Program-made: the position numbers and the translations under genes
The notes under the pieces: generated by a model
What the model was told of the DNA's origin: nothing
Database searches by the model: none
The model's input: the letters and a program-made list of their open reading frames with translations, nothing else
Part shown: in pieces, positions 1-7,485 of the stretch
How positions within the stretch are numbered: the first letter of the stretch is position 1
Layout: the number at the start of each line of letters is the position of its first letter
Origin: Bacteroidales bacterium
Lineage (GTDB): Bacteria > Bacteroidota > Bacteroidia > Bacteroidales > Bacteroidaceae
Direction of reading: 5' to 3'
Assembly: GCA_030523385.1 (NCBI GenBank)
Contig: JAUNIV010000104.1
Span: 1-7,513 of the forward strand
Length of the DNA stretch: 7,513 nucleotides

Positions 1-1
1 T

Positions 2-865
2 TACTGGCACTATCAGGGCGATACCTACTGGTGGAGCGTGCCTTCACGTGCCCGTTATTACTTCAACGACTCCAAGGCAAAGGCAGGCGACCATAACTGC
101 AAGTATGCCGCATCGCCGAGCTACGACCTGAACGGAAATCTTTATACTTACGAATTGGGTATGCCCGTGCAGAACTTCCGCAAGTATGAAGGCGATGAGC
201 GTATGAAGCTTTACAAGAATTTGGGCGACAGCCGCCGCGAAGGTATGTTCATCTATGGTTATCTGGAATATACAGACGAGAATGGAGAAAAGCAGAAAGT
301 ACGTGCTCCGGAACAACCCTATGACCTCTATATCCGCGATGCTGTGGGCAAATTCCAAGGCATGGCTCCCGACCAGTGGCCGGAAGACAAGACAAGCGCG
401 CTGCCTAATGGCGACCACAACTCAGGATGGCACTTTGCAAAATATCCCTTCTATAGCGACGAGGATGCCGGACAGATGGAATCGGACTATACGGAAATCC
501 GTCTGGCAGAAGTCATCTACTCGTTGGCAGAATGTAAGTTGCGCAAGGGCGATACCGAAGGAGCTGCCACATTGCTGAACAGCGTGCGCAAGCGTAACTA
601 TCCCGCCGATAAGTGGGCACAGAACCTCTATGCTCCCGAAGGCAGTGCCAAGCTGGATATGCAGGAAATGCTGGCAGAGTGGGGACGTGAGTTCTTTGCC
701 GAAAGCCGTCGCCGCATCGACCTGATACGCTTTGGCAAATTCTGTAGCGGAACCTGGTGGGACAAGACACCGGATGCAGATACGCACACGGAGATATTCC
801 CCATTATGCGCGACATCCTGAACGCCAACCACAACTTGAAACAGAACCCGGGTTATAACAATTAA
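2..865 (+). CDS. SusD/RagB-family glycan-binding outer-membrane lipoprotein, C-terminal part (5' end outside window)
   Basis: The frame is open to the left edge, so this is the last 287 residues of a protein that in this family is usually about 500-600 residues; the N-terminal lipobox and first TPR units are missing. SusD proteins sit on the cell surface, bind glycan and form the lid of a SusC TonB-dependent transporter. Visible hallmarks are the helix 'RLAEVIYSLAEC' with 'KGD' (TPR-like), the segment 'GREFFAESRRRIDLIRFGKF', matching the family's 'RxxEF..E..R..DLIRWGKF' block, and the ending 'NLKQNPGY', which is nearly universal in SusD C-termini. The stop is 10 bases before the next gene, so the two are co-transcribed. 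A GTG at 38 is only an internal Val codon. The ligand cannot be read from sequence; the neighbouring alpha-glycosidases suggest an alpha-glucan. Family assignment is very secure. Confidence 0.93.
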   Translation, partial: YWHYQGDTYWWSVPSRARYYFNDSKAKAGDHNCKYAASPSYDLNGNLYTYELGMPVQNFRKYEGDERMKLYKNLGDSRREGMFIYGYLEYTDENGEKQKVRAPEQPYDLYIRDAVGKFQGMAPDQWPEDKTSALPNGDHNSGWHFAKYPFYSDEDAGQMESDYTEIRLAEVIYSLAECKLRKGDTEGAATLLNSVRKRNYPADKWAQNLYAPEGSAKLDMQEMLAEWGREFFAESRRRIDLIRFGKFCSGTWWDKTPDADTHTEIFPIMRDILNANHNLKQNPGYNN

Positions 866-875
866 AATCTAAAGA
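866..875 (+). promoter_or_regulatory. Translation leader between susD and the SusE/F-like gene
   Basis: The ten bases 'aatctaaaga' are purine-rich and lack a strong Shine-Dalgarno sequence, as is usual in Bacteroidota. The short gap implies that both genes are translated from one transcript. No promoter fits in this space. Confidence 0.4.
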
Positions 876-1337
876 ATGATTATGAAGACAATATATAGAC
901 TATTGAGTTTGGTTATGCTGCTTGGCCTTACGCTGACAAGCTGCGAAGGAGAGAAAGAACTAATTGTTATAGAAGGCAACCTGCCTATCAAGACTTCGGC
1001 TTTCTACATGGTGGGCGATGCCACGCCTGCCGGATGGGACATCAACAATCCCACAGCCTTTACGGCTACCGAAGAAGATGCACTGGTGTTTGTTTACGAA
1101 GGTTCGCTGAATACGGGTGAAGTGAAATGCTGCTTGTCTCCCGGAAGCTGGGATGCTCCGTTTGTGCGTCCGCTGGCCAACGGATGCGAGATTTCCCGCA
1201 ACGGAGTGCAGGATACTGCTTTCACCATGCACGCCGGCGACCCCGACGACAAGTGGAGAGTGGTGGATGCAGGACGCTACCGCCTTACCTTCGACCTGAG
1301 AAACTGGACACTGGCTGTGGATTACTTGGGAGAATAA
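876..1337 (+). CDS. Small SusE/SusF-like surface lipoprotein with a single carbohydrate-binding-type domain
   Basis: This 153-residue protein starts with a signal sequence and a canonical lipobox (L20-T-S-C23). Acidic residues follow at once (E24, E26, E28), the pattern of Bacteroidota lipoproteins sent to the cell surface. The rest is one domain with the SusE/SusF repeat look: 'FYMVGDATPAGWD' near residues 43-55, 'FVYEGSLNTGEVKC' near 72-85, a middle part with W92 and W127, and a closing strand 'GRYRLTFDLRNWTLAVDY' at 133-150. In SusE and SusF such domains bind starch through aromatic residues; here the ligand is unknown and the aromatic candidates are W54, W92 and W127. SusE and SusF carry several domains, so one domain is short for the class. 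Two in-frame ATGs exist, 876 and 882; the second gives the more usual 'MKTIYRLL' start. It lies between susD and the GH27-like gene, the usual SusE/F place. Confidence 0.8.
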   Translation: MIMKTIYRLLSLVMLLGLTLTSCEGEKELIVIEGNLPIKTSAFYMVGDATPAGWDINNPTAFTATEEDALVFVYEGSLNTGEVKCCLSPGSWDAPFVRPLANGCEISRNGVQDTAFTMHAGDPDDKWRVVDAGRYRLTFDLRNWTLAVDYLGE

Positions 1338-1344
1338 ATAAGGT

Positions 1345-2760
1345 ATGGGTAAAAAGATAAAATTCTGGACTATGGCTCTGGCATTCCTCACAATGGGATG
1401 CCAGAGTTGCAATGACTCCGAATCGCCCGAAGTCCCTTCTCCCGATGAAAAGACTGAGGAAGGCATCCACACATACAAGGCACCGCTCTACTGGAGTGTC
1501 TATGAATATTGCTGGCTGTTAGAGCGGCAAGGTGTGGCCGAATCGGACATGGACCTCAGCGAAGCCGAATGGGACAAGATTATCGACTGGGTGGCACGCG
1601 AACTGAAGCCCTACGGTTACAACATGATTTGCACCGATGGCTTTATCCCCATGATAGCCGACGATGCTTCGGGCTACATGACCCGCTATGGCAGCATGCC
1701 GCTGAAAACGCTGGTGGAGAAGTGTCGGGCAAAAGGATTGGAAGTAGGTGTTTATGACAATCCGCTCTGGATTCACGGAGCCGATGATACGCCGGTGCAG
1801 GGTGCAGCGGGTGTGACCTTCGGCGACTTGAAGTACAAGCAGGGCGATGCCGTGGAACATCCGGCTGACAATGACTGGTGGTTCTCTTGGGTAGTGGCTT
1901 CGCACGACGGTGCCAAGGAATACATCGACGGATTCTTCAAACATTTTTCTGATTTAGGCATACACTACATCCGAATGGACTTCCTCAGTTGGTATGAGGA
2001 CGGCACGGACCGTGGTTTCGGCAGAGTAGGCAAGGGGTATGGACGTGACAACTATGAACGTGCACTGAAATACATCTGCGAGTCTGCCACTAAGTATGGC
2101 GTATTCACTTCGCTCGTGATGCCCCACCTTTATAAGAATGCCGAACTCGAAAGCCAATACGGAAACATGGTGCGCATTGTGGCAGATACGGCTGCCGGAG
2201 GCTGGGAACATTTCTCGGACAACGACCGCCGCAAGTCGTATGGCACATGGCCCAACTGCATGAACATGTTCGACGGTTTTGTCTATTGGTCCAAGATTAC
2301 CGGACGGGGCAAGGTGATTCCCGATGGCGACTTTATCCGCCTGAATACCTTTAAGACCGATGCTGAAAAGGAATCTGTCATCTCCCTGCAACTCTTGGCC
2401 GGAGGACCGGTGACTGTGGCCGACCAGTATCACTCCATCGGAGACAACCTGCGCTTCTATCAGAACCGGGAAATGCTGGAACTCAATGCCGACCGTTTTG
2501 TGGGACAACCTTTGTCGGGCAGCTTGTTGGACACTAAGAACCAGACGTGGTACGGGCAGATGACGAACGGCGACTGGATCGTGGGACTTTTCAACCGCGA
2601 AAGCACTTCGCAGACACGTTCCGTCCGTTTCTCCGACTTGGGCATTACGGGCAAATGGAAAGTGCGCGACTTGTGGAAACATGCCGATGAAGGCGAAGCC
2701 GAAGGGTTGGACGTGACACTGGAAGCACATGGATGCAAGGTGGTGCGATTGAGTAAATAA
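1345..2760 (+). CDS. GH27-like (clan GH-D) glycoside hydrolase, predicted lipoprotein; possibly isomalto-dextranase-like
   Basis: The protein has 471 residues. The N-terminus is basic then hydrophobic, with Cys19 ('LTMGC') and Cys22 as candidate lipidation sites and acidic residues after them, so an outer-membrane, possibly surface, anchor is likely, though the lipobox is not canonical. Residues about 45-375 form a (beta/alpha)8 barrel of GH27 type. 'YIRMD' (208-212) sits where GH27 has 'YxKxD', making D212 the probable nucleophile. 'RIVAD' (277-281), after 'YGNMV', matches the GH27 'WRxxxD' acid/base block, making D281 the probable proton donor. 'LLAGGPVTVADQ' (350-361) and 'NREMLELNAD' (374-383) match later GH27 blocks. 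Residues about 400-471 are the C-terminal beta-sandwich, with 'GLFNRE' and 'LWKHAD' typical of the family. GH27 members are mostly alpha-galactosidases, but the family also holds isomalto-dextranase. Substrate residues diverge: R210 replaces Lys, and 'TDGF' (97-100) replaces 'DDGW'. The start is 7 bases after the previous stop. Fold is secure; substrate is not. Confidence 0.85.
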   Translation: MGKKIKFWTMALAFLTMGCQSCNDSESPEVPSPDEKTEEGIHTYKAPLYWSVYEYCWLLERQGVAESDMDLSEAEWDKIIDWVARELKPYGYNMICTDGFIPMIADDASGYMTRYGSMPLKTLVEKCRAKGLEVGVYDNPLWIHGADDTPVQGAAGVTFGDLKYKQGDAVEHPADNDWWFSWVVASHDGAKEYIDGFFKHFSDLGIHYIRMDFLSWYEDGTDRGFGRVGKGYGRDNYERALKYICESATKYGVFTSLVMPHLYKNAELESQYGNMVRIVADTAAGGWEHFSDNDRRKSYGTWPNCMNMFDGFVYWSKITGRGKVIPDGDFIRLNTFKTDAEKESVISLQLLAGGPVTVADQYHSIGDNLRFYQNREMLELNADRFVGQPLSGSLLDTKNQTWYGQMTNGDWIVGLFNRESTSQTRSVRFSDLGITGKWKVRDLWKHADEGEAEGLDVTLEAHGCKVVRLSK

Positions 2761-2793
2761 GGCACAAAAGTTAACTTCAAAATATCTGTAAAT
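2761..2793 (+). promoter_or_regulatory. A/T-rich leader before the GH31 gene
   Basis: This 33-base gap is A/T-rich against the more G+C-rich genes around it and ends 'atctgtaaat' before the ATG. I see no Bacteroidota promoter pair (TTTG near -33 and TAnnTTTG near -7) and no hairpin, so it reads as a ribosome-binding leader inside an operon. Confidence 0.35.
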
Positions 2794-5298
2794 ATGAAAA
2801 AGAAACTTCTAATGCTATTGACGCTGTGCTGCGGATGCCTTTTCTCCGCATGGGCACAAGACGCAAACGTGGTATATCGTGACGGACAGGTACGCTTCAC
2901 GGTAGTGTCCGACGGAGTAATCCGCTTGGAGTGGAATGCCGAAGGAAACTTCGTGGACGATCTTTCCTTTGTGGCAGTCTGTCGGGAATATCCGAAAGTG
3001 GACTGCCGCGTAAAAGACACGAAGAACACCATAGAGATTGAAACCCGTAAGATGAAGTTGAAATACCGCAAAGGGACAGGACGCTTCACGGCAGATAACC
3101 TGAGCATCACCTCGCCCAAAGGCATGACGCCGGGCTTTGTATGGAAGCCGGGCATGAAGCAACAAGCCAACTTGGGAGGTACGCTGCGTACGCTGGACGG
3201 CATGGACGGCGACATGCGCGACGGACAGAAAGTGGAAATGCCCGATGGCTTGCTGGCACGCGACGGCTGGACGCTGATTGACGATTCACGCGGATTCCTG
3301 TTCGATGATTCCGATTGGGCTTGGGTGAAGCAACGTCCTGCCGGAGAAAGCCAGGACTGGTACTTCATGAGTTACGGCCATGATTATAAGGCTGCCCTGA
3401 AAGACTATACGCTGTTTGCCGGCAAGATGCCCTTGCCTCCCCGCTATGCCTTCGGCTACTGGTGGTCACGCTACTGGGCATACTCGGACAACGAACTGCG
3501 CGACTTGGTAGAAAACCTCCATCATTATAACATTCCGCTCGATGTGCTGGTGATAGATATGGACTGGCACCACACGGAGCCGGGCAAAGGAGGCTGGACG
3601 GGATGGACATGGAACGAACGCCTCTTCCCCGACTACAAGATGCTGCTCAAAGACCTGAAGGACGATAACCTGAAGATTACCCTCAACCTGCATCCTGCCG
3701 ACGGAATGGCTGCCTACGAAGAACAATACCCCGAAGTGGCACGCGACATGGGCATGGACCCTGCTAAGGGTGAAACCATTCCTTGGGTATCATCGGACAA
3801 GCGTTTTGTCCGCTCGATGTTCGACCGCGTGTTGCATCCCATGGAGCAGGCAGGTGTGGACTTCTGGTGGCTCGACTGGCAGCAGTTCCCTTACGACTTG
3901 CGCATAGATAGCCTGAGCAACACCTGGTGGCTGAACTACTGTTTCTTCACCGACATGGAGAAGAAGAACACCGTGCGTCCCATGCTCTACCACCGTTGGG
4001 GAGGATTGGGCAACCATCGTTATCAGATAGGATTCTCGGGCGACAGCCACATCACATGGGCATCGCTGGAATATCAGCCTTACTTTAACTCGACTGCATC
4101 CAATGTGCTCTACGGTTACTGGAGCCACGACATCGGTGGACATCACGGAACTACGGTGGAACCCGAAATGTACACCCGTTGGTTGCAATTCGGAGGTGTG
4201 TCTCCCATCATGCGTACGCACTCCACCAAAGGAGGAGGACTGAACAAAGAACCGTGGGTGTTCGATAACCGCTATGTCAATGTCATCCGCCAGACTGTTT
4301 ACCAACGCTATCAGTTGGCACCTTATATCTATACGATGGCACGCAAGGCATACGATGAAGGCATTTCGCTCTGCCGCCCTCTTTACTACGATTATCCCGA
4401 AAGTCCGGAGGCTTACGACTTCAAGACGCAGTATATGTTTGGCGACCAGTTGTTGGTGGCTCCTGTCACAGCTCCTGCCGACAGCACCGGATATGCCCGC
4501 CTCAAAGTGTGGCTTCCTGCCGGAAACGACTGGTATGAATGGCACACGGGCACATTACTCCATGGCGGACAGGTGGTGGAACGTGCATTTGCCATCGACG
4601 AATATCCGCTTTACCTGAAGGCCGGAAGCGTGTTGCCCTGCTACGGTAAGGTGGAAAATCTGGACAGCAACGACGAAGAAATCAATGTGACGGTATTCCC
4701 GGGCGACAAAGGTTCTTTCACTTTCTATGAGGACAATGGCAACGATGCCGCTTATGCCACTCACTTTGCCACCACTCCGCTCAGCAGCGAGCGCCGTGGA
4801 GAAAGCCTCTTCGTTACTATCGGTGCCCGTAGTGGCAGCTATCCCGGTATGCCTTCGGCACGTCGTTTCATCGTCAAAGTAGAGGCTTCGGCTGTACCTG
4901 CCGCTGTCACACTGAACGGCAAACCGTTGGATTATTCTTATGACGGCAACAGCCAGGTACTTTCCGTTTCTTTGGGCGAACAGCCTTGCGACGTGGAAAA
5001 GGTGGTTGAAATCGCTTATCCGTCTGATGCTCCGCAACTGACCGATGGACTGAAAGGCAAATTGCGCCGCATCCGCCATGCTGTGGAAACATTGAAGAGA
5101 CGCGATGCCTCATTAGTCATCACCGAAGATTTGGGATTGCTGGAAGAAGCCGGACGCATTGTCACCTATCATCCGGAACGCCTGAAGGAGACCGTCAGCC
5201 GCTTCAATGATTGCTACAACCGTCTTCCGCAAGTGCTGGAAGCACAAAAGTTGAGTGCGGAGAATGCTGCTCTCTTCTTGCAGGAGATAGACTATTGA
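2794..5298 (+). CDS. GH31 family glycoside hydrolase, probable periplasmic alpha-glucosidase
   Basis: The 834-residue protein has a type I signal peptide ending 'AWA' before Q22. Residues about 25-210 are the GH31 N-terminal beta-domain (galactose mutarotase-like). The catalytic barrel spans about 215-545: 'VIDMDWH' at 253-259, nucleophile D361 in 'WWLDWQQ', acid/base D417 in 'FSGD', then 'WSHDIGGH' (443-450) and 'RTHS' (474-477), all in family order. A proximal beta-domain and a DUF5110-like beta-domain follow to about 740. The last 85 or so residues (750-834) look helical and charged and are not part of the minimal GH31 core. GH31 enzymes retain configuration and most often cleave alpha-glucosides, but alpha-xylosidases and alpha-galactosidases also occur. 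With a SusB-type GH97 next door, alpha-glucosidase on imported oligosaccharides is the best inference; the linkage (1,6, 1,3 or 1,4) cannot be read. A 33-base A-rich gap precedes the ATG. Confidence 0.92.
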   Translation: MKKKLLMLLTLCCGCLFSAWAQDANVVYRDGQVRFTVVSDGVIRLEWNAEGNFVDDLSFVAVCREYPKVDCRVKDTKNTIEIETRKMKLKYRKGTGRFTADNLSITSPKGMTPGFVWKPGMKQQANLGGTLRTLDGMDGDMRDGQKVEMPDGLLARDGWTLIDDSRGFLFDDSDWAWVKQRPAGESQDWYFMSYGHDYKAALKDYTLFAGKMPLPPRYAFGYWWSRYWAYSDNELRDLVENLHHYNIPLDVLVIDMDWHHTEPGKGGWTGWTWNERLFPDYKMLLKDLKDDNLKITLNLHPADGMAAYEEQYPEVARDMGMDPAKGETIPWVSSDKRFVRSMFDRVLHPMEQAGVDFWWLDWQQFPYDLRIDSLSNTWWLNYCFFTDMEKKNTVRPMLYHRWGGLGNHRYQIGFSGDSHITWASLEYQPYFNSTASNVLYGYWSHDIGGHHGTTVEPEMYTRWLQFGGVSPIMRTHSTKGGGLNKEPWVFDNRYVNVIRQTVYQRYQLAPYIYTMARKAYDEGISLCRPLYYDYPESPEAYDFKTQYMFGDQLLVAPVTAPADSTGYARLKVWLPAGNDWYEWHTGTLLHGGQVVERAFAIDEYPLYLKAGSVLPCYGKVENLDSNDEEINVTVFPGDKGSFTFYEDNGNDAAYATHFATTPLSSERRGESLFVTIGARSGSYPGMPSARRFIVKVEASAVPAAVTLNGKPLDYSYDGNSQVLSVSLGEQPCDVEKVVEIAYPSDAPQLTDGLKGKLRRIRHAVETLKRRDASLVITEDLGLLEEAGRIVTYHPERLKETVSRFNDCYNRLPQVLEAQKLSAENAALFLQEIDY

Positions 5299-5333
5299 TT
5301 ATAAAACAGACAACTTTTAATAAAACTTTTATC
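5299..5333 (+). promoter_or_regulatory. A/T-rich leader before the GH97 gene
   Basis: These 35 bases include 'taataaaact' close to the ATG at 5334. The leader is typical of Bacteroidota translation starts that rely on A-rich sequence, and it supports the 5334 start over the in-frame upstream ATG at 5211. No promoter pair or terminator hairpin is visible. Confidence 0.35.
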
Positions 5334-7448
5334 ATGAAACATCTATTTAAGACCCTTTGTGCTTTCTGCTTCTTTGCATCGGCAGTGCAGGCACAAGAAC
5401 TGCTCTCGCCCAATGGCGAGCTGGCTATGAAGTTTGAATTGCAGGACGGCGGACGTCCCAGCTATTCGCTTACCTATAAAGGCAAGACTGTCATTGCCCC
5501 CAGTATGCTCGGCATGAAGCTGAAGGACAACACCACCCTGTGCGACGGCATGACGGTGGAAAACGTGGAACGCAGCTCGCAAGACGAAACCTGGACACCC
5601 GTTTGGGGCGAAGAGAACAGCATCCGCAGCCATTGCAACGAAATGCTGGTACATCTGAAACAAGACAGCCACAACCGACGCATGGACATCCGTTTCCGCC
5701 TGTTTGATGACGGATTGGGATTCCGCTACGAGTTCCCTTTGCAGCGCGAACTGAACTACTTTGTCATTACCGATGAATGCACGCAGTTTGCCATGACAGG
5801 CGATCACACCGCCTACTGGATTCCCGGTGACTATGATACGCAGGAATATGACTACACCCGCAGCCGCCTTTCGGAAATACGCGGACTGATGGAAGCCTCC
5901 ATTACCGACAACCTTTCGCAGACTTCCTTTTCGCCCACAGGCGTACAGACAGCACTGATGCTGAAGACCGACGACGGACTTTACATCAACCTGCACGAAG
6001 CTGCCTTGGTGAACTATCCCTGCATGCACCTCAATCTGGACGACAAGAACTTCGTATTTACTTCTTGGCTGACACCCGACCCCAACGGCGATAAGGCATA
6101 CATGCAATCACCTTGCACTACGCCTTGGCGTACAGTCATCGTGAGCGACGATGCCCGCGACATTCTGGCTTCACGCCTGACGCTGAACCTGAACGAGCCT
6201 TGCAAGATTGCCGACACTTCTTGGATACATCCCTGCAAGTACATGGGTGTATGGTGGGAAATGATTACCGGCATGAGCGACTGGAGCTATACCAACGAAC
6301 TGCCCAATGTACGCATCGGCCAGACTGACTATAGCACACTGAAGCCCCACGGACGCCACGGAGCCACTACGGAGAACGTGAAGCGTTACATCGACTTTGC
6401 TTCCGAGAACGGTTTTGACGGTATGCTGGTAGAAGGTTGGAACATCGGATGGGAAGACTGGTTTGGCAACTTCAAGGACGAAGTGTTTGATTTCGTGACT
6501 CCTTATCCCGACTTCAACGTGGCAGAGATACGCGACTATGCCCGTCAGAAAGGCATCAAGATGATTATGCACCACGAAACTTCGGCTTCCATCCGCAACT
6601 ACGAGCGTCACATGGATGCCGCCTACCAATTCATGAAGGACAACGGTTATGATGCAGTGAAGAGCGGATATGTGGGCAGCATCATCCCCAAAGGACAGAA
6701 CCATTACAACCAGTGGCAGGTGAACCACTACCTTTATGCCGTGCAGAAAGCTGCCGACTACAAGATTATGGTCAATGCACACGAAGCCGTGCGCCCCACC
6801 GGATTGTGCCGCACTTATCCCAACCTGATAGGCAATGAATCGGCACGTGGCACCGAATATCAGGCATTCGGCGGAAGCAAGCCCAGCCATACCACCATCC
6901 TGCCTTTCACTCGTCTGATTGGCGGACCGATGGATTACACGCCGGGTATCTTCGAGAACGACATCCACAAGCTGAATCCCAACAACAACTCATGGGTGAA
7001 CACCACATTGTGTAACCAGCTTTCGCTCTATGTCACCATGTACAGCCCGCTCCAGATGGCTGCCGACCTGCCTCAGAACTACGAACGCTTCATGGATGCC
7101 TTCCAGTTCATCAAGGACGTGGCAGTGGATTGGGACCACAGTTGGTACTTGGAAGCCGAACCGATGGAATACCTCACCGTGGCACGCAAGACCAAAGGCA
7201 AGGACGAATGGTTTATTGGCGGAACAAACGGCGAACAGCCCCGCACTTCTGTCATCAGCCTCGACTTCCTGCCCAAAGGAAAGTACGTAGCTACTATCTA
7301 TAAGGATGGTAAGGATGCACACTACAAGAACAACCCGCAGACATACGACATCAGCCAGCAGAAAGTGACCGAAAAGACCAAACTGAAAGTCTGGACGGCT
7401 GCCGGAGGCGGTTATGCCGTTCGGATAGTTCCCGTAGCAAGCAAGTAA
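5334..7448 (+). CDS. GH97 family inverting alpha-glucosidase, SusB-like, periplasmic
   Basis: The 704-residue protein begins with a type I signal peptide cut after 'AVQA' (residue 20), giving mature 'QELLSPNG', the classic GH97 opening. The order is an N-terminal beta-supersandwich (about 21-295), a catalytic barrel (about 300-590) and a C-terminal beta-domain. The glutamates E415 ('MHHETS'), E484 ('NAHEAV') and E508 ('ARGTEYQ') are 69 and 24 residues apart, the same spacing as E439, E508 and E532 of B. thetaiotaomicron SusB, where they act as the base pair and general acid. E502 fits the SusB calcium ligand E526. The position where retaining GH97 alpha-galactosidases have a nucleophile Asp is here 'KSGYVG' (443-448) with Gly, which supports inversion and glucoside activity. 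An in-frame ATG at 5211 would add 41 residues, but these overlap the GH31 gene and would bury the signal peptide, so 5334 is the start. The gap to GH31 is 35 bases. Confidence 0.93.
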   Translation: MKHLFKTLCAFCFFASAVQAQELLSPNGELAMKFELQDGGRPSYSLTYKGKTVIAPSMLGMKLKDNTTLCDGMTVENVERSSQDETWTPVWGEENSIRSHCNEMLVHLKQDSHNRRMDIRFRLFDDGLGFRYEFPLQRELNYFVITDECTQFAMTGDHTAYWIPGDYDTQEYDYTRSRLSEIRGLMEASITDNLSQTSFSPTGVQTALMLKTDDGLYINLHEAALVNYPCMHLNLDDKNFVFTSWLTPDPNGDKAYMQSPCTTPWRTVIVSDDARDILASRLTLNLNEPCKIADTSWIHPCKYMGVWWEMITGMSDWSYTNELPNVRIGQTDYSTLKPHGRHGATTENVKRYIDFASENGFDGMLVEGWNIGWEDWFGNFKDEVFDFVTPYPDFNVAEIRDYARQKGIKMIMHHETSASIRNYERHMDAAYQFMKDNGYDAVKSGYVGSIIPKGQNHYNQWQVNHYLYAVQKAADYKIMVNAHEAVRPTGLCRTYPNLIGNESARGTEYQAFGGSKPSHTTILPFTRLIGGPMDYTPGIFENDIHKLNPNNNSWVNTTLCNQLSLYVTMYSPLQMAADLPQNYERFMDAFQFIKDVAVDWDHSWYLEAEPMEYLTVARKTKGKDEWFIGGTNGEQPRTSVISLDFLPKGKYVATIYKDGKDAHYKNNPQTYDISQQKVTEKTKLKVWTAAGGGYAVRIVPVASK

Positions 7449-7461
7449 TAAGAAGGTGCTA

Positions 7462-7485
7462 GGGTGCGTAAAATAAACTGTGTCA
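7462..7485. mobile_element. Possible terminal inverted repeat of an IS256-type insertion sequence
   Basis: About 13 bases after the GH97 stop the sequence runs 'gggtgcgtaaaataaactg' followed by 'tgtca'. A GG(G)-start followed by 'gtaaa..taactgtgtca' is the look of terminal repeats in the IS256 (Mutator-like) family. On the minus strand a frame entering from the right edge reads PMSLNEIIA and stops at 7483-7485, which could be the tail of a transposase, but ten codons prove nothing. The element body, the other end and the target duplication lie outside the window. The call rests on remembered family pattern only. Confidence 0.33.

Noticed and set aside
38..40. GTG as start of the SusD-like gene
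   Set aside because: The reading frame is open upstream to the window edge, and the protein would lack the N-terminal half of the SusD fold.
1954..2730. Minus-strand open frame of 258 codons inside the GH27-like gene
   Set aside because: It is antisense to a gene with clear family motifs and has no domain or leader of its own. Other antisense frames across the window were rejected for the same reason.
1345..2760. Plain annotation as alpha-galactosidase
   Set aside because: Fold and catalytic Asp pair fit GH27, but the sugar-reading positions differ and the neighbours point to glucosides, so naming galactose as the substrate would go beyond the evidence.
2460..3368. Long open frame on the minus strand (302 codons) across the end of the GH27-like gene and the start of GH31
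   Set aside because: It lies opposite two well-supported genes, spans their intergenic gap, is rich in Ser, Pro and Arg as antisense frames are, and shows no recognisable domain.
5211..5333. 41-residue N-terminal extension of GH97 from an upstream in-frame ATG
   Set aside because: It overlaps the end of GH31 in another frame and would place a typical signal peptide internally; the ATG at 5334 gives a normal secreted GH97.
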